Of a DNA stretch of 64,000 bases, positions 38,453 to 52,327 are shown one piece after another. The stretch lies in contig JACAXG010000060.1 of the NCBI GenBank assembly GCA_018881555.1, forward strand, positions 2,232,001-2,296,000. The letters are read 5' to 3'. The notes under the pieces were generated by a model, which was not told the DNA's origin, ran no database searches, and saw nothing but the letters and a program-made list of their open reading frames with translations. The position numbers and the translations under genes are program-made. The stretch's first letter is position 1, and every line of letters starts with the position of its first letter. The DNA comes from Amblyornis subalaris (taxonomy: Eukaryota > Chordata > Aves > Passeriformes > Ptilonorhynchidae).

Positions 38453-38508
38453 TTTTTTTTTTTTTAAATTTTATTTTATTTTATTTTATTTTATTTTATT
38501 TTATTTAT
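38453..38508 (+). repeat. Poly(T) and (ATTTT)n microsatellite
   Basis: A 13-base T run is followed by about eight ATTTT pentanucleotide units. It is simple sequence and probably polymorphic. Confidence 0.92.
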
Positions 38509-41500
38509 TCTGAGCTGGATCTGCCTGTTCCCTTGGTTGCCCTGCAGCCAGATGATCACTAATGGCAGAGAGAAGGAGGGAGTGGAGTGTTTGGCAAGGT
38601 GGAAGGAAGGTGGGCTCACCCCCTTTCACAGCAGCCCTAAAGCTGAAGTAAGGTTTATCAGGGGTGTAGGAGCCTGGGCACCTCATGGGAGGGTGCAGGA
38701 GGACCCTGGTCCCCAGTGGAGTGGCTCCAGCTGAAGAGCACTGCTGGGCAGGGCAGGGCAGAGGCCACGCAGTGGCTGCTTCGGGTGAGGAGGCTCTTGC
38801 CTGCTTGGGCTCCTGCCTTGGTGGTGGGTGAGAGCTGAGACATGATATCCTCAGCTGGCCTAACCTGGGACAAAATCATTAAGTTGAGAGGAGTTGCCTC
38901 ATCTCAGTGAGCTGAAGATATGCCCCTTCATGGCTGTGTGAAACTCAGCACTGCTGAGCAGCAGGGGGAAGTGCGAGAGGGAGGGGTGGTGTCGACTCTT
39001 GCATGGGTGGAAGGCACATTATCACACATGAGGTTCCCNCTTTGTTTACTGATCTGATGTAACTGGGTCCTCTGAGCAGGGGGTAAACTGCGGTGCCTTC
39101 GTGTTTTGTCAAGGCACGGCTGCACGGCTTTTTGGTTGGCTCTGTGGGTGCAGTTCCATGGGGGTGAGACTGAATGTAACAGTGTAGGTAGGCTGCTGGG
39201 TCCTCATCTCTCTAATGTGCATGTATTTATTGTTTTCCTTTGTGCCTCAGGTTTTTCTTACGTCCTGTGTGTTTTTTAAAGCTCACACAAAGCCTTGGTC
39301 TGGCATTGCCCTGGAATTAGGAAAGAAGATAAGAGAGCTTCCTNTTCAAAGATACAGATATTGATAAATGCGTCTTGGCGGTTTTTTCTGCACAACATCC
39401 TCTTTCTATGTGCATGTTTGGAGAAGCTGTTCTTCACTTCTCCTCTAAAATGTTTTTGTGCAGCATTGCAGATGCAGAATGGTTGCCACGTCCCCTGCAG
39501 AGGGGACTGATTGATCCCCACATTTACACGTATATAATCTGTTGAGTGATTCTTCACAATAAGAGGCACTTTGCAGAAGTAAATTATTATTACTATCGTA
39601 CCATTACTTCACTACTTTGGAACAAGGCCATTTTCACCCCACAAACTATCAGCATTCCCTGCTAGAGANATAGTAGTGCAGATACTCTCAGTATGAGTCA
39701 CTGGGCTGCTGCAATAGAAAGGCAGCTCATCCTCAGATAAGAAGCGCATTGCCAGTGCACTGTGTCCAGTCACCGCTGACTCAGAAACTGGGATCCCAAG
39801 GCTGCTTCTGAGTCCACATTGGTATGGTCTGTCACTACCCTGCCTTAGCTTGCCTGAGATTTTCACTTATGATGATGTCAAAGCAGGACCTGTGTGTCTC
39901 CAGTGGACTCTGAATGACTGCTCTAACCCATTATCCTAGGGAAATAATTCCAGGGTAGGAGCTTCCAAAGCTGTGTTCATAGAGAGCCACCCCATGGGTG
40001 AAATGGCAACTTGAGGGTCATGCTAAAAAAATTAATCTTGAAAGTCATACTCTTACATCTGGTTATATAAACAAGTGTTTGTCTTGAAGGTGCCAGTCCT
40101 GGTAATGGGATGTCCCTGGCAGCAGCTTGGTGTTCTTACCCCCAGATAGCCCCCTCTAAGGAGATACCTGCAGACCCATCATCAGTCGTCCAATTGTCTC
40201 AAGGATAAACACAACTCAAAACCTATTTCTGGGCCTCATGCAACAGCTTCACTGCCTTCTAGTAGCTTGCAAGCTGCTCTTTTGGAAGAATTTGGGATGG
40301 GGTGGAGATTTGTTCCTTAAGTAATCCTGTAGAAGTAAGATCTGCTTTAATCTATACTGAGGGATATCTTTAGATCTTTACTTCCTCCTGACTTTCAATG
40401 ACCAAGGCTTTGGCTGTTAATTTTCAGGTACCTTTTGCACTTGGGAAGAATGTGGATTGAGCTAAATTGGGAGAGCAAAGATGCTTGTCAGAGAGATGCC
40501 TGCCTTTGTCATTGTATTGTCTTTAGTCACTGTGTTGTAGGGCAGAGTGCACTTTGTCCTGTGGTGGCAGGGTTCCGTGCAGTTCAGTGTGCTGTGGTGT
40601 CTGAACTGTGGGTGGCAGTAACTGGTCTGTGCCCAAAGGCCTCGGCAGACAGTGGTTTGAAGACTGAGTGCTGGTACCTGCAAGTTTGCCTCCTCTGGGG
40701 TGTGATAAAGGACCACATCTCAACATCCAGAGCCTNGTTCGAGTATGTAATGAAAATTACCGCAATGTACAGAACAAGCCTGTTCTGAGGAGTGTGGCAC
40801 ACTGATTCTTGCCAACCAAACTGCTGGAAGGTTTGAAAAAGCAGTTGAAAACCATATTCAGAAACCAGTGATAAACATGAAACCTGCTTGCCCTTAGGAA
40901 TTTGGCTGATTTTGCTACCTCGATTTAAGAATCAGCAATAAAAGAGAAGAGGCTAGACCTGCAAGATGGCACAAGTTAGTGGAATTTCACTGAACTAAAT
41001 GGAGCTGTGGCAATGTGCATCACTGAGTCATACAGTTCAAGGCCTTAAAAGCTTTAAGTTGATGGATATTCCCTGCTGATGGCTGATTATTATTGGTACA
41101 CTTTGATACATTGCCTCTGAAGTGCAGTACTTTATCAATTCGGCACATTACATGAGCCTCAGGCTTGCTTCACTTCTGTTCAAANTTTTTTTGGGCACCA
41201 GAATTTGCTCTCGTTTTATGGTGATGTAAGTTTGGAATAAAGCCACAATGCACTGGCAGCACTCCTTCAGGTATGGATTTGTGCAAACAAAAAGTGTGTT
41301 TGTCCCAGTCTGAAAGTCCTTGCTGGTTTGATAAGTTGGATGTTTTTCAGGTTATTTTTATTTCTTTCTTTTCTTTTTCTTATTGCTCACTCACTAGAGC
41401 AAAAGGGCTAGCCACACTTAGAGTATATAGAGATGTACATGCCTTGGTCTCGGATTCCCTGCAGGCAAATGATGATAGTTGTGGATGAAAAGAAAGATGG

Positions 41501-44500
41501 CTTTTAGAGAATGACCTTAGGAAACAAAATCTGCAAAAATAGTTGCTGTGCCTTGTGTTTCATCTGTGAATACCCAGGGAAATTAATTGAAATGCAAGTG
41601 GGAAATGCATCCATACCTTTGGGTAGAAGAAATTGAATATTTTTTTCACAGCAGCTGGTTCTTTGAGGACAGTCTTCTGGATGTATCCATGTGTTCCTCC
41701 ATTGAAAGGGGAAAGAGGTCATTGCTGGAAGATATTTTAAATATCAAATGTGCTCTTTTATTAAAACTCTTTTATTGCCTAGTAGTACTCATTTATCTTA
41801 TTACCTGTCAAATCTTCCCTTGGCTTCAGAAGCAAGTGTCTTCTGAGGTCACTCTCCATCACACAGCACTTGGGTTGTTTGTTTTATTAACTATTTTCAA
41901 GACTTACCTCTTCTTTTTCTTTCTGTGAAATACATTTACAGTGTATTTGGCCTGATTGCCTTTGGCATTGTTTTTGAATGGTACTTGACCTAGCAGGATG
42001 GTTGCATCACTGGATATTTATATAAAGAANTGATGTTTGTTGCATTAGTTCCACAACTGACGTTGGGATCTTGGAGTAAACCTATTGTTGCCTTTGGGTG
42101 TTTCTTCCAGAATGTTTTTATGCATACAGTTTCTGAGATTCTCCTTGTCAAAAAGGAGAAATGAAAAAGTGAAATAACTACTGACAAAAGCCCAGAAGAA
42201 TATTCAGTTTGGAAACTCACTTTTCTTTAGGAGTGCAGTTGTCCAACGCAGGTTAGCTATGCACACAGGGAGATGATTTTGCCTTGTTCTTAGCACTGGA
42301 GGCAGAGACACTTTCCTGTGCTCCNTTTGATTTCTGGTGTCACCTGAACGTTTCTAATTTCTGCAAGTGCTGCCATTTTCTGACTGTCATTTCTTGCTGA
42401 GGCTGAGGATTATTTGGCAAACACACATTTGAACCTTATAGAAACTTCAGCTTTTTCAGAAGGTAAAGAAGCGGGGCCTGAAAGTCGTGTTGGGGGATCT
42501 TGAAAGTAGAAGAGGGAGAAATAGTAGGCAATAAAATGAAAGTCTTTTCTGACTTTCTTTTTTAGCTTGTTTTTAGTTACTTTGACTGGATATAGTCTTG
42601 CTTGTCATTGGTCCTGTAGATTGGATGTTCATCATCTTTGAATCTATGTCACTTTACATGTGTCTGTAGGAAAGTAAATTCTATCTTCTAGAGAATCAAT
42701 CTCAACTTGTGCTGGGCTATAAGAAATCAATAGATGTAGTTCATAAATTGTGCTAGGAAAGAGCTGCTCTGAATAGGCATCTCTGAGTTAGTAACCTTAA
42801 CTTCTCTTTAAAGTCAAAGAAGTGTTTTCCTTTCATGTATCCAAAACTGCTTAGATGACTCATTCCCTAAAACTATTGATTTCTCTCCAAAGCTTATGAA
42901 GAGAACCTAGCTTAGCTTAGTTCAGTTGTAAAAGTATGTTGACAGATGCCTTAAGGTCTGGTGAATCCCACTCTTGATAGCTCTAAGAATGCAAAGGGGA
43001 GCTGAGGATACTTACAGTTTGTAGGAAGTGCCAACTCCAGATTTAGAACAAGGGAATAGCTGTTGAAATTAGATACAACTGACAAATCAGCCTTAATTCA
43101 TCAAATTGCTAGTAACATCACACTCAGCACTAAAAGAACATGATGTTTCCTGTTCTCTGTAGGCTTTTTTAGACATGGGAAAAATTCTGATATAGCATAA
43201 AATTGTCACAGAAGACTGCATATGGCTGATGCCTTATATAGTTTTAAAGGAAATTCCCATGACCGCATTTGACCTCTTTTTTTTTAAAACACAATCAGCA
43301 TCCATAAAGTTGTGCACCTGTGTGTTGTCATGTATTTTGCACATGATGAAGCTGCTGAGTTATGTTAAAAATTGCAGGATGCAAGTTAATATCCCCAGCA
43401 AGGCAGGAGAAAAAATAAGTTGTCTGTAAAATATATGACTTGAACAAACTTGGTTCTACTATGGCATAAAACACTCATCAGAGTACTGAATAAAATGGTA
43501 ATTGCAGTGAATGCGGAAAGGGTACCAGAGTGTGTTTTTTGAGATACAAACTCTTGATGCAATTCCCTTGCTTAGTACTTTCTTCTGGGAAATAAACATT
43601 GTTGTACATGGTTTATTTTGCCAGGAAGCCATCTCATTTATTCACCTAGGTTTCATACAGTTCCATTTTAATTCTACAGAAGGAAAATCTTGCNGTATAA
43701 AGGATGGGTTCTAAGCTACTGTTTGACTATACAGCAAATCATACTATACCTTGAATAACAGATTTTTTTGGTACTTTTTTGTTCTTTATACTTCAGTGAA
43801 AAGAACAGATGATATGAATAGTTNCCTGATTTTAAACTAGGGCCAGAATTCCCAGAACCTTGTGGGANTGACTATCTAAGAACCAATCTGACAAGATTCA
43901 TACCTACAATTAATATCAGGCACTGTGCACAATCTTACTGACATCTCTGGACACAGGTGCCCAGCATAGAGTTAAAAACCTGTAGGTCTTTGGCCAGCCA
44001 GAGTTTTAGTTTCCAGGTTGATAAACATGTATTTTGAAAGCAGCACTGAACCCCACAAGGACTGGGTTTTAGTTTTCATTCAACTCTAGATTAAGTGTTA
44101 CTTCACCTGGGACATGAATCATATCTCAGAANTAATGTGTGCTTTTTGACTGAATTGAGCAAATTGGATCTCAGGATAAAATGTACTCAAAATGCAATAG
44201 ACACTTCTATAAATNCGTTGACTTTAAGTAGGCATAAGTCACACATAGGAATCAATTGGCCATTTTTTTNTTCATTTGCTTATTGTGACAGGGTTGTATT
44301 TTTGGTACTGAAGAGTATAGATCCATGCAAGCGATGCTGCACTCCATTGGATTTGACAAGACATTTTATTTCTAAATGTTTTACCAAGTTTTCGTGCAGC
44401 TGCACGATTTCTGACTGAACACTGAGGACACATCTGATCTNAGCTGCTGCAGCTTGTAGTGTCACTGTCACAAAAGAAAGAGTGGGCAAGTACACATTGC

Positions 44501-45497
44501 CAGTGTCATGCTCACATTTTGGATCTTTAATGACAGAGGATCAGGAAGAAGGATCCTAAGTAGGATGGGTGACTAGAGGCAAAAGATCTGAAACTNTTCC
44601 AAGGAAAATAGAAATATGATTCCAGGCCTTTGTGTAAGAGTTTTCTTCTGGGAGAAAAAGAGGACCTAATCTCACCTAATGTTAGACAGCTGCAGTGTAG
44701 GTGGCTGCCTTTGGGATAACCTGCTTCATAAGTGGAGTCAATGAGGGGCCTAAAGGTCATAAATTATTTTCTCTGTCCTACCNTCTGTCTTAGGATGAGA
44801 TTGATCANAGCTGCACTTACAAAAGCCTGTTTCTCCAGTAACTGCAGAGACCTTGGAGGATAGTTGAGNTATACGTGTCTACACTGCAATCCTCTACAGT
44901 TAAAGGAGGTGAATGTTACCCCTGCACCTCTTGTCCCAAGACCTTTCTCTATCCCTGCAACTGAGTAAGGTAGCAATGTTCATCTGCTATGAAGTACTTC
45001 CCTAAAATTTTCTCAGTCTTTCTGCTGAATTTTTTCTAGCCAGGAGGTGACACAGAAAAATGCTTTCAAGAGGCCCCAGTTTGAATCAGGTACACAACTT
45101 GAAGCTAGGCATATGTTTAAATTACCTGATGAGCCTNTGTCTCATTGACTTAGACATGACTTGTTCAGCTTTAAGACTGTGGAACAAAGCATTCAGACCC
45201 CAAATCTATCAAANACTCATATGTAAATACGATGTCATAGGTAGAGTCATTTCAAATTGTTGCAAGCAATAAATAGAAAATAGTTTTATCTACTGTTATG
45301 GAGAAACTGTTGAAACCAATTGTTCAAAGCCTTTGTTGTAACCACATTACACTNTTATTTTCCCTGAAGGTGGTAATGAGGATACAATAATGCAAATCCC
45401 TTTGAAAATGAAAAATAACACATAAGATCATTGATTCTGTGCCCTTTGGTTGCAAAAGCTAAAATAAAGATCTAAGTCTTCTTCCTCTTCTTTGCAG

Positions 45498-45596
45498 TAG
45501 CTTGTCTCTTTGCACCCTTAGTTTTATTATTTCCTCAAGGTCATAAATCTCATGCAAGTGGTAAGGATTGTAAGGAGAGGAAAATCACTCTACCAG
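45498..45596 (+). other. Cassette-exon-like unit, 99 nt, unidentified
   Basis: This is the best exon-like structure in the interior. The acceptor has an unbroken pyrimidine tract (TCTTCTTCCTCTTCTTTGCAG) and the donor is full consensus, CAG|GTGAGT. One frame is open throughout: 2 nt, 32 codons, 1 nt. The exon is therefore symmetric (phase 1-1), could be included or skipped without a frameshift, and has no stop in that frame. The peptide starts with a hydrophobic stretch (ACLFAPLVLLFPQG), as in a signal peptide or membrane segment, and ends DCKERKITLP. I do not recognise the family, and no flanking exon was found. It could be a lineage-specific or non-coding exon, or a strong pseudo-exon. Confidence 0.25.
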
Positions 45597-48500
45597 GTGA
45601 GTTTAAATCATTCCTATCTGTTGCCTTTGTGTTCGTTTTGATTCTTAATGGTCTTGTTTTCCCTGTGTGTAAATCAAGCTACATATACATGCAAAATTAA
45701 GTNTAGGAAAATCAGCTGTTTGCTTTTTTGCCTCGTGAGGATATACTACAGAAGTACCTGATGCTCCTAGAATCCAGGGAAAAGTACCTGAAAAAGAATT
45801 ACCTTTTTGTGCAAAAATTTCTTGATACTGTCTGCACCTTCTAAACTACATCTTTACAAAGAGAGACAGAGTGATTTTGTTGCTGTTGTATTGGCCTGCA
45901 TATCGGTGGGTGCTTTGACAATGCCAGGGGAAGCTGACAGCTAATAGGCCAAATTCCTTAACCTCTGTGTCTCTTTCCCATCCAAATACTTGCCTTTTGA
46001 AAGGTTCTCATGTTTCTCACCAATAAGACTTCCTATTTGGAGCTACAATTATTTTGCTATAGCATTTTTCATAAGAAACTTAATGGACAATTCTGGAGAG
46101 AAGGAAGATCTTAATTTATCTTTTTTACACATGAGTTTTCTACTCAATAAGTTGAGTTGGAATGTAAAGTTCTGCTTTTTGGGTAAATGCATATGATTGC
46201 TTAAAAGAGCTGGCAGGTTTTCCTACTCCTCTCCATTTTACCAACTGGAATGGTGTTTCAAACTTAGCCTGAACTGTTGGTAATCTTCCCAGTTCCTGCA
46301 TTTGAACAAGCCCAGTGGTATTGCCTACACATTTGATTGTAAGCTTTTCCTGACCCATTTCCTTTTCTTGTACATTTAAAAGCACTAAAAAGAGCAGGAT
46401 CCTGATTCTGGTAGAGGCCCTTGGGCATTGCTACATTTAAATCCCAATAAATGTTCGACTGCTGCAATCCTTCAGGCCACAACAGAGTAGGTCAAATATT
46501 TGAACTGAGGTAGGAAATGTTAAATGACACATTGATTTGGAAACTATTTGGTAGTCTAGAAACATAGCACTGCATTTAACTGGTATAAGTCATAACTTTT
46601 TTGAGGTCAATGAGTCTTATACTGATTTAACTATTACTAACCATTTGGAAGCGTTTGGAATGAATGAGACAGCTAAAGATTTTTAAACTACAGTTGATGC
46701 CTCTTCTACATGATTTGAAAAAAGCCAAAGCTTAGAAGGAAGGAAAGGCAAAGACCATAAAATAACAAGGGTATGAGAAATCTAAGCATACATCTTAGAG
46801 GGAAAAGGCGTTGAAGCTGGAGGGCTCAAAATTTGTGCTCAGGTTTGGGATAGTCTAATCAGAGGAAGACAAAATGGCAACTGTTTAGCTTTTTGCAAAT
46901 CAATGGAATGTTTTCTATACAGAGATTTAACAGCAGCACTCCATGAGTCAAAGAATTTGTGTTTGTTTTCTAACGATTTTTAAGACATAATGGTTTTTTG
47001 CATTGCTAGTGCCTAACTATCATTGCATGCAATTCTCTTGGGAAGCTCACTCGGCTTTGTCACTCATTGGCTTTGATTTGCCTTCTTTGGTTTGTGTATT
47101 TTAATTCTTCAGTTTTTCTTCATGGTTGTGCTTTGTGGTCCATGATAGTGATCTTTTATTTATGCACAGAAAGCTGTGACACTGGCCACATAGGTGCAGA
47201 CTTCCATGCTCCATCCTGGCGTTTTGGTTTTGGTCATCACTTTCCAATTATCTACACACCGCTGTCCTCTTAAGTGATCATTTGACAGTAACAGGGAGCA
47301 CCAGCTGTGACAGTAGTTTCTGCATCTTGACCACTTACCTACTTTGTATTATATTGATGCTTCCAGTATATTTAGGGCAGAACTTCATGTAGGCATGCAG
47401 CAGTAAAAGCACATTGAGTTTATCGTTTTGGACAGCCAATAAAAGAATCTGTAAGGCCCTGTGGTCATCCATACCATTCTCCTTTGACTGAGAGGTGCTG
47501 GTACAGTCAGCACCTGGGATGCTGACTTCCGCTGTTCTCTCTCCACACTTTGCTGCTGCACTGATTATTTACTGCGGTAACAAAGTTCTGTGGATTAAAC
47601 ACTGGACTGAGATCCAAGAAAGACAAGGTAACTCTTGCCTTGGCCACAGATGGTCCTTCTGATCCTGAAAAAGTTGTCAGTGTCTGTATGACTGTTACAA
47701 GAACTCTGCCCTTACAGGTGTGTTAGCAGAGGGTTAACTTGTTTGTAGCAGTTAGATCCTGCTGAAATTGTGCATTGGCTGAGGTGCAGAAGACAACAAA
47801 TGAGAGGGAAGGCAGAAACAGCTATAACGGATAAGCTGAACACACAGGCTCAAGGCAACCAGGCTACATCACTTGGTTTTGTAAAGAAAAATTGATTAGT
47901 CTTGATGAAGTGCTGAGGTATGTAAAATCCATAGAATATCCCAAATATAAATACACTGAATAACACAATATCTGCTTGCACTTCTATGAAAATCCCTACC
48001 AGTTGTTTTGGTTTTTTTTCTTTTTTTTTTGAAACTGAACCTAGTGTTTGCAGCAATTTTTTTTAATCTGCAGAATTACACAGTGCAATATTCACAGCTG
48101 GGAAAAAATGTTAAATTCAAATAAACCTCAGGATTGAATTTTTGGCTNTAAGACAGACTGAGCTGAAACTTAATTGCATCCTTGGAAGCTAATCTAATGG
48201 CCATTTGCAGTGTGGGGGCACATTAGGGAGTTTTTTCCATTCACAGCTTTCTTTTCTAATATATATTCAAATGTAAGAGCAACTTCTCATTTCAGACAGA
48301 AATAAATCCTATTTCACCAATGCAGTAACAGAGCCAGGTCAGGGATGTGAGGAGTTACACTTGCAGTTCTCCATTTGCTGCTTTTGAAGGTGTCACCTTC
48401 ACACAAAGCATCAATCTGTTCCACACTGCAGAGGCCAGAATGGCCTTTGCTACCTACAAAACACACCACGCGTCTGCTGATCCCCCATTTCTGCACTAAT

Positions 48501-48618
48501 CAAAGTTCTGGGCACTGATTTTTTTAATTGCACAGGTGAAATTTGGATTAAAATGGATGTATCATTAGATCCAATCTGACTGAATTAGCCTAACAGGATT
48601 CTGTCAATTTTTGAAAGC

Positions 48619-48670
48619 ACTCAATGTCTTTTAGACTCAATGTCTTTTAGTGACACTCAATGTCTTTTAG
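48619..48670 (+). repeat. Three-copy 16-bp tandem repeat
   Basis: ACTCAATGTCTTTTAG occurs at 48619-48634, 48635-48650 and 48655-48670, all identical, with a TGAC insertion before the third copy. This is a recent slippage duplication. Confidence 0.95.
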
Positions 48671-51253
48671 TGAGAAAGGCCATTTTTCCACAAGAACTTT
48701 TCAATTACAAAGCACAGTGATGGGGTGAGGGTTGTCTGCATTTTTCTGAACATCCAGCCAGAGATACATGAAAAAAATCATCTGCCTGACTGATGAGGAA
48801 AGCAACCCCCCTCACATACTTAGTTTATACTCTTGATGGTATTTCTGAGAGGTGGTGTACATAAAGTGGCACACTAATGACTTGCATCAGTGACTTAGGG
48901 GCTCTGCAAATGTGCTGAAGTTTTTGTAACACAAACAGATTTTGTAGATGGATGCCTGGCTGCAAAGAACTTTTCAAAAGTTCTCTGAAGGCAAGGATAT
49001 CTTCATGCTGGCATGCCATGAGTCAGTGCTTTTACAGTAAGGACGGACTTGGGTCTGTAACTGTTGTATGTCTTCAGCCTTCACAACTCAAGGAACCAAG
49101 GGTGGAATAAAAGGCCATGAAGAAAGAGGTCTTTCGTCACCTGGCAGCCTGCAGGGGGGAGGCAAAGGCAGGCATGGGGCATGATCATGTGGATGTTGAA
49201 GTGATGCCAGGGACTCCCTGATTTCATTATACCCTGCTGTGCTGAGAAGCAAATGGGCCCCTGTTCAACCTTTCTCTCCCACCTTCCCCCTTTATTTCNC
49301 TCTTTTTCCCACCTTCTTTTTCCTTATTCTCACAAATTACTTTCTCATCTGCTAAAAATCTCCTTGCCTCATCATGACATCTCTTGGCAACTCTGTGTGA
49401 ACAGCACAGTTGCCAGACCACAGACACAAAATTTGGCCTTTCAAAGTGCTCCCTGTGTTTGTACTTCATGCCCATGAGCTCTTGTGGTAATGCCATCGCA
49501 GCTTGCCACCCCAGTGAGCTGAATTAAGCAGAGAATGTAAAGATGATCTCTACTCTCAGCAGTTGTGTTTGCAGAGAGTTAGAACTTGTCCACTTTTTTA
49601 TCTCTTGCAAATTAATGATCATCCCATCGGCTCCATGATTTATTTCTCTATATTGAAGAAAATTACCATTGTTTATGAATTCTAATTTGCAGAGACCTAA
49701 AAGCTGAATCCAAAGGACTTTCATAAAGAAGTCAACGTTTGCATCAAGGGTCAAGGGAAATGATCAGACAAATTATCTGTCTTAGTCCATCCTGTCTGTT
49801 TTGTCTTGAGAAGATCATACTTACTTTTGATTTCAGATTGGGCTAAGGTCCTAATTTTTACTGACTTATTCTAATTTGAGNGTAATTAATTTCTTTGCTG
49901 TCACACAAATAAACTGTAAGTTCTTAATGAAAGACTTACTGAAGGCAGACATAAGTCCTAAGCGTTCTGGTCAAATCTGATCAGAGGAAATGAGAGCAAC
50001 AAAGGCTAAAAAAGGAAAAGGAAAAAAAAAGGAGAAAACAATCAAAGAGCCTCTCTTTAGAGTTACAAATCCCATTTTGATACGACTGCATTTTACGTAG
50101 ATATCTGAATGTTTCTCTTTTGCAACCACTGATACATTTATTTTGTTTTTTACAAAAGATGTTTGTCTCCAAGTAACTCCACCTGAAACATTGGAAATAT
50201 CTTTGTCCCATAGTGAGAAAGAGCCTTACCTCCATTGGAACTGGTGGCTCACAGCCCATGAGCGCCTCTCACCTGGAACAGATAAACCTACTGCACTTAC
50301 TCCCTTTATTTCTGTCCTGTTGATGCTGACATGACAATTTAATGCATTGTTTTTTAAGTGAAAAGAGGTCAGTTTTAACTGTCATCTTAAATACAGTTGC
50401 AAATTCCAGTTGAACATTCGAATACCTGTTTTAGACCTTTTTCATAAGTGAAGAAAATTTCACAGCCCTGATTTCTACTGTTTTGACACTATCTTTTATG
50501 AAAGTGTCAGTCTGACTTGTAGTGCAATTATTGCTGTGACACTGACACCTGTATATTGGTGCTATTAACACTTCCATTTCATGTCGTCCAGATAAGAGCT
50601 GGCTCTTGGAAAGCCTTCGCTTGAGTTATTTGCCTCAGGATGTGCCTGCAATGCCAAGATAAACAAACCATAGGATTTCTGGCTTTTTAAACCTGAAATT
50701 AAAATCTTAGTTGTCTTTATATGTGACACATTCAGGGCACACTAATTTTCAGTTGAAACTGCATTTGTTACAGGTGTTATTTAATGTGTGGTGTNGATTA
50801 AGAGACACAGAGGACTAGAATAGTTCATATTAAGTTCCTGCAGGAAACTCATCTTTAAAATACAAGAATCAGTTAAGATTGTTGCAGTAGGTATAGAATT
50901 TGGCAATGGCACTTTCTGGCTGCCTGGCTCTATGAATTTGTGGTCTGTCAGCCAGAACTGTGAGGGAGAAGTTGAAAGACTCTCATGAGATTCATTGGCA
51001 TTTTCCCCACTAAAATGGCANGGTCATATGTAAGTGTATATATTATTGCTGCTCAATACAAGAAGCTGTCCTGGAGGGGAAAGAAAGAAATGCCCTTGTG
51101 TGGAGCTTCCAAATGGCAGAATTTCTCAGTGTCTCTAGGACACTAGTAAAACTATAGCCACAGACATTCTCTCAAAAGCTAATTAAAAAAAAATAAAAGT
51201 TTGCATTTCACTAAGCACGTTGCTTTAAATGGTTGCTTTAATCTGAAATAAAC

Positions 51254-51289
51254 TTGTGCTGCCATTTGTGCTGCCATTTGTGCTGCCAT
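51254..51289 (+). repeat. Three-copy 12-bp tandem repeat
   Basis: TTGTGCTGCCAT is repeated exactly three times head-to-tail. Confidence 0.95.
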
Positions 51290-51886
51290 GGGGTCATGTT
51301 CCATCTCGTAACCCTTACTAACCACCTGTGCCTGCTTGCTGCCTCTTTTGTGGTGACATGAACATTGATATGATTTATGATGAGTCAGATGGGAGAACAG
51401 ATGGAACTGAAAAGTGCCTCACCTGAAAATACGATCTGTTGGGTCACTTGCACATGCTTGCTGAACAGAGGTGTTGGTACAAGGGAGGCACTGAGAGCAA
51501 GGAGACAAATGAAGAAACTGACTGGCCTTGGCCTTGGTTCTGTGTTACAGAAAATAAAGAAAGTGTACTTCTATGACAAATATTCTCAGAAAGAGTTCAA
51601 CTGGTCCCACTGCAGAGACCAGTTTGAGTACAGGCTTGCTTTGTCTAGTCAGAAGCGTGAGTGAGGAAGAGTCAAGGATCCTCAAGTCCAGATTCTCACG
51701 CCAGCTCATGACTCAGATACACAGAGGTGTATCAAGATCAACAGCAAGCTCAGACCTTCTCGTGATTCTCATCACAATTCCCACTCGGCTTAGTTCAGTC
51801 TGAATCAGAAGCAACTCTTTCATAGTCAGCAGAGTTATGCTCTCATAAAACCGGCACGACAGGACAATTAAGTCTTATGTCAATAC

Positions 51887-52201
51887 TTATCCAGTTTCTT
51901 CACTTTGAGCATTCCCAACCATTTTAGCAATGCTTTCCACATCTTCCCCATGTGTTGTTATCTTACCTGGCAGACTGGAGTTGTTTGATTTTCCCCTAAT
52001 GCCAACCATTGGCCTTAACATGGATTTTGTGGCTTTGTTTGAGAAGCAGAGGGCTGCCAGTGCTGTGAGGTGGGTTGGCATCCTCCCCCTTGTGTAGTCC
52101 AGGAGAATGGATAGATGATGCCTTAACTGGGATGCAGAGGAATCCTGGTGCTCACTCTCCTGCCCTGACAGGCACTCCAGTGAAANTCTCTTAATGTCCT
52201 C
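51887..52201 (-). other. Open frame with internal splice donor, unidentified
   Basis: A - strand frame stays open for about 104 codons from just inside a stop at 52202-52204 to a stop at 51887-51889. It contains a consensus donor CAG|GTAAGA at 51967/51966. If spliced there, the exon (about 51967-52200) would encode segments such as HHLSILLDYTRGRM and NKATKSMLRPMVGIRG, a protein-like mix. I recognise no domain and see no strong acceptor at the upstream end. Alternatives are a chance frame or a decayed coding fragment. Confidence 0.15.
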
Positions 52202-52306
52202 TCATCTGAGTTATCCTCTTGAACTCCACTTTCACTAGTTTGAAAATGGTTTCTGTAGTAATTAGTTGGTCTCTGCTCTTGAAATTTTTAAATCAAACAA
52301 TTGACA

Positions 52307-52327
52307 ACACACACACATACACACACA
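52307..52327. repeat. (CA)n microsatellite
   Basis: About ten CA units with one TA interruption. Confidence 0.9.

Noticed and set aside
38520..39200. Locally GC-richer stretch considered as a second CpG island
   Set aside because: GC rises but CpGs stay sparse, and no Sp1 or promoter motifs cluster there.
48619..48670. Spaced identical repeats considered as a CRISPR-like array
   Set aside because: Two copies abut directly, the only spacer is 4 bases, and the DNA is vertebrate. It is a simple tandem duplication.
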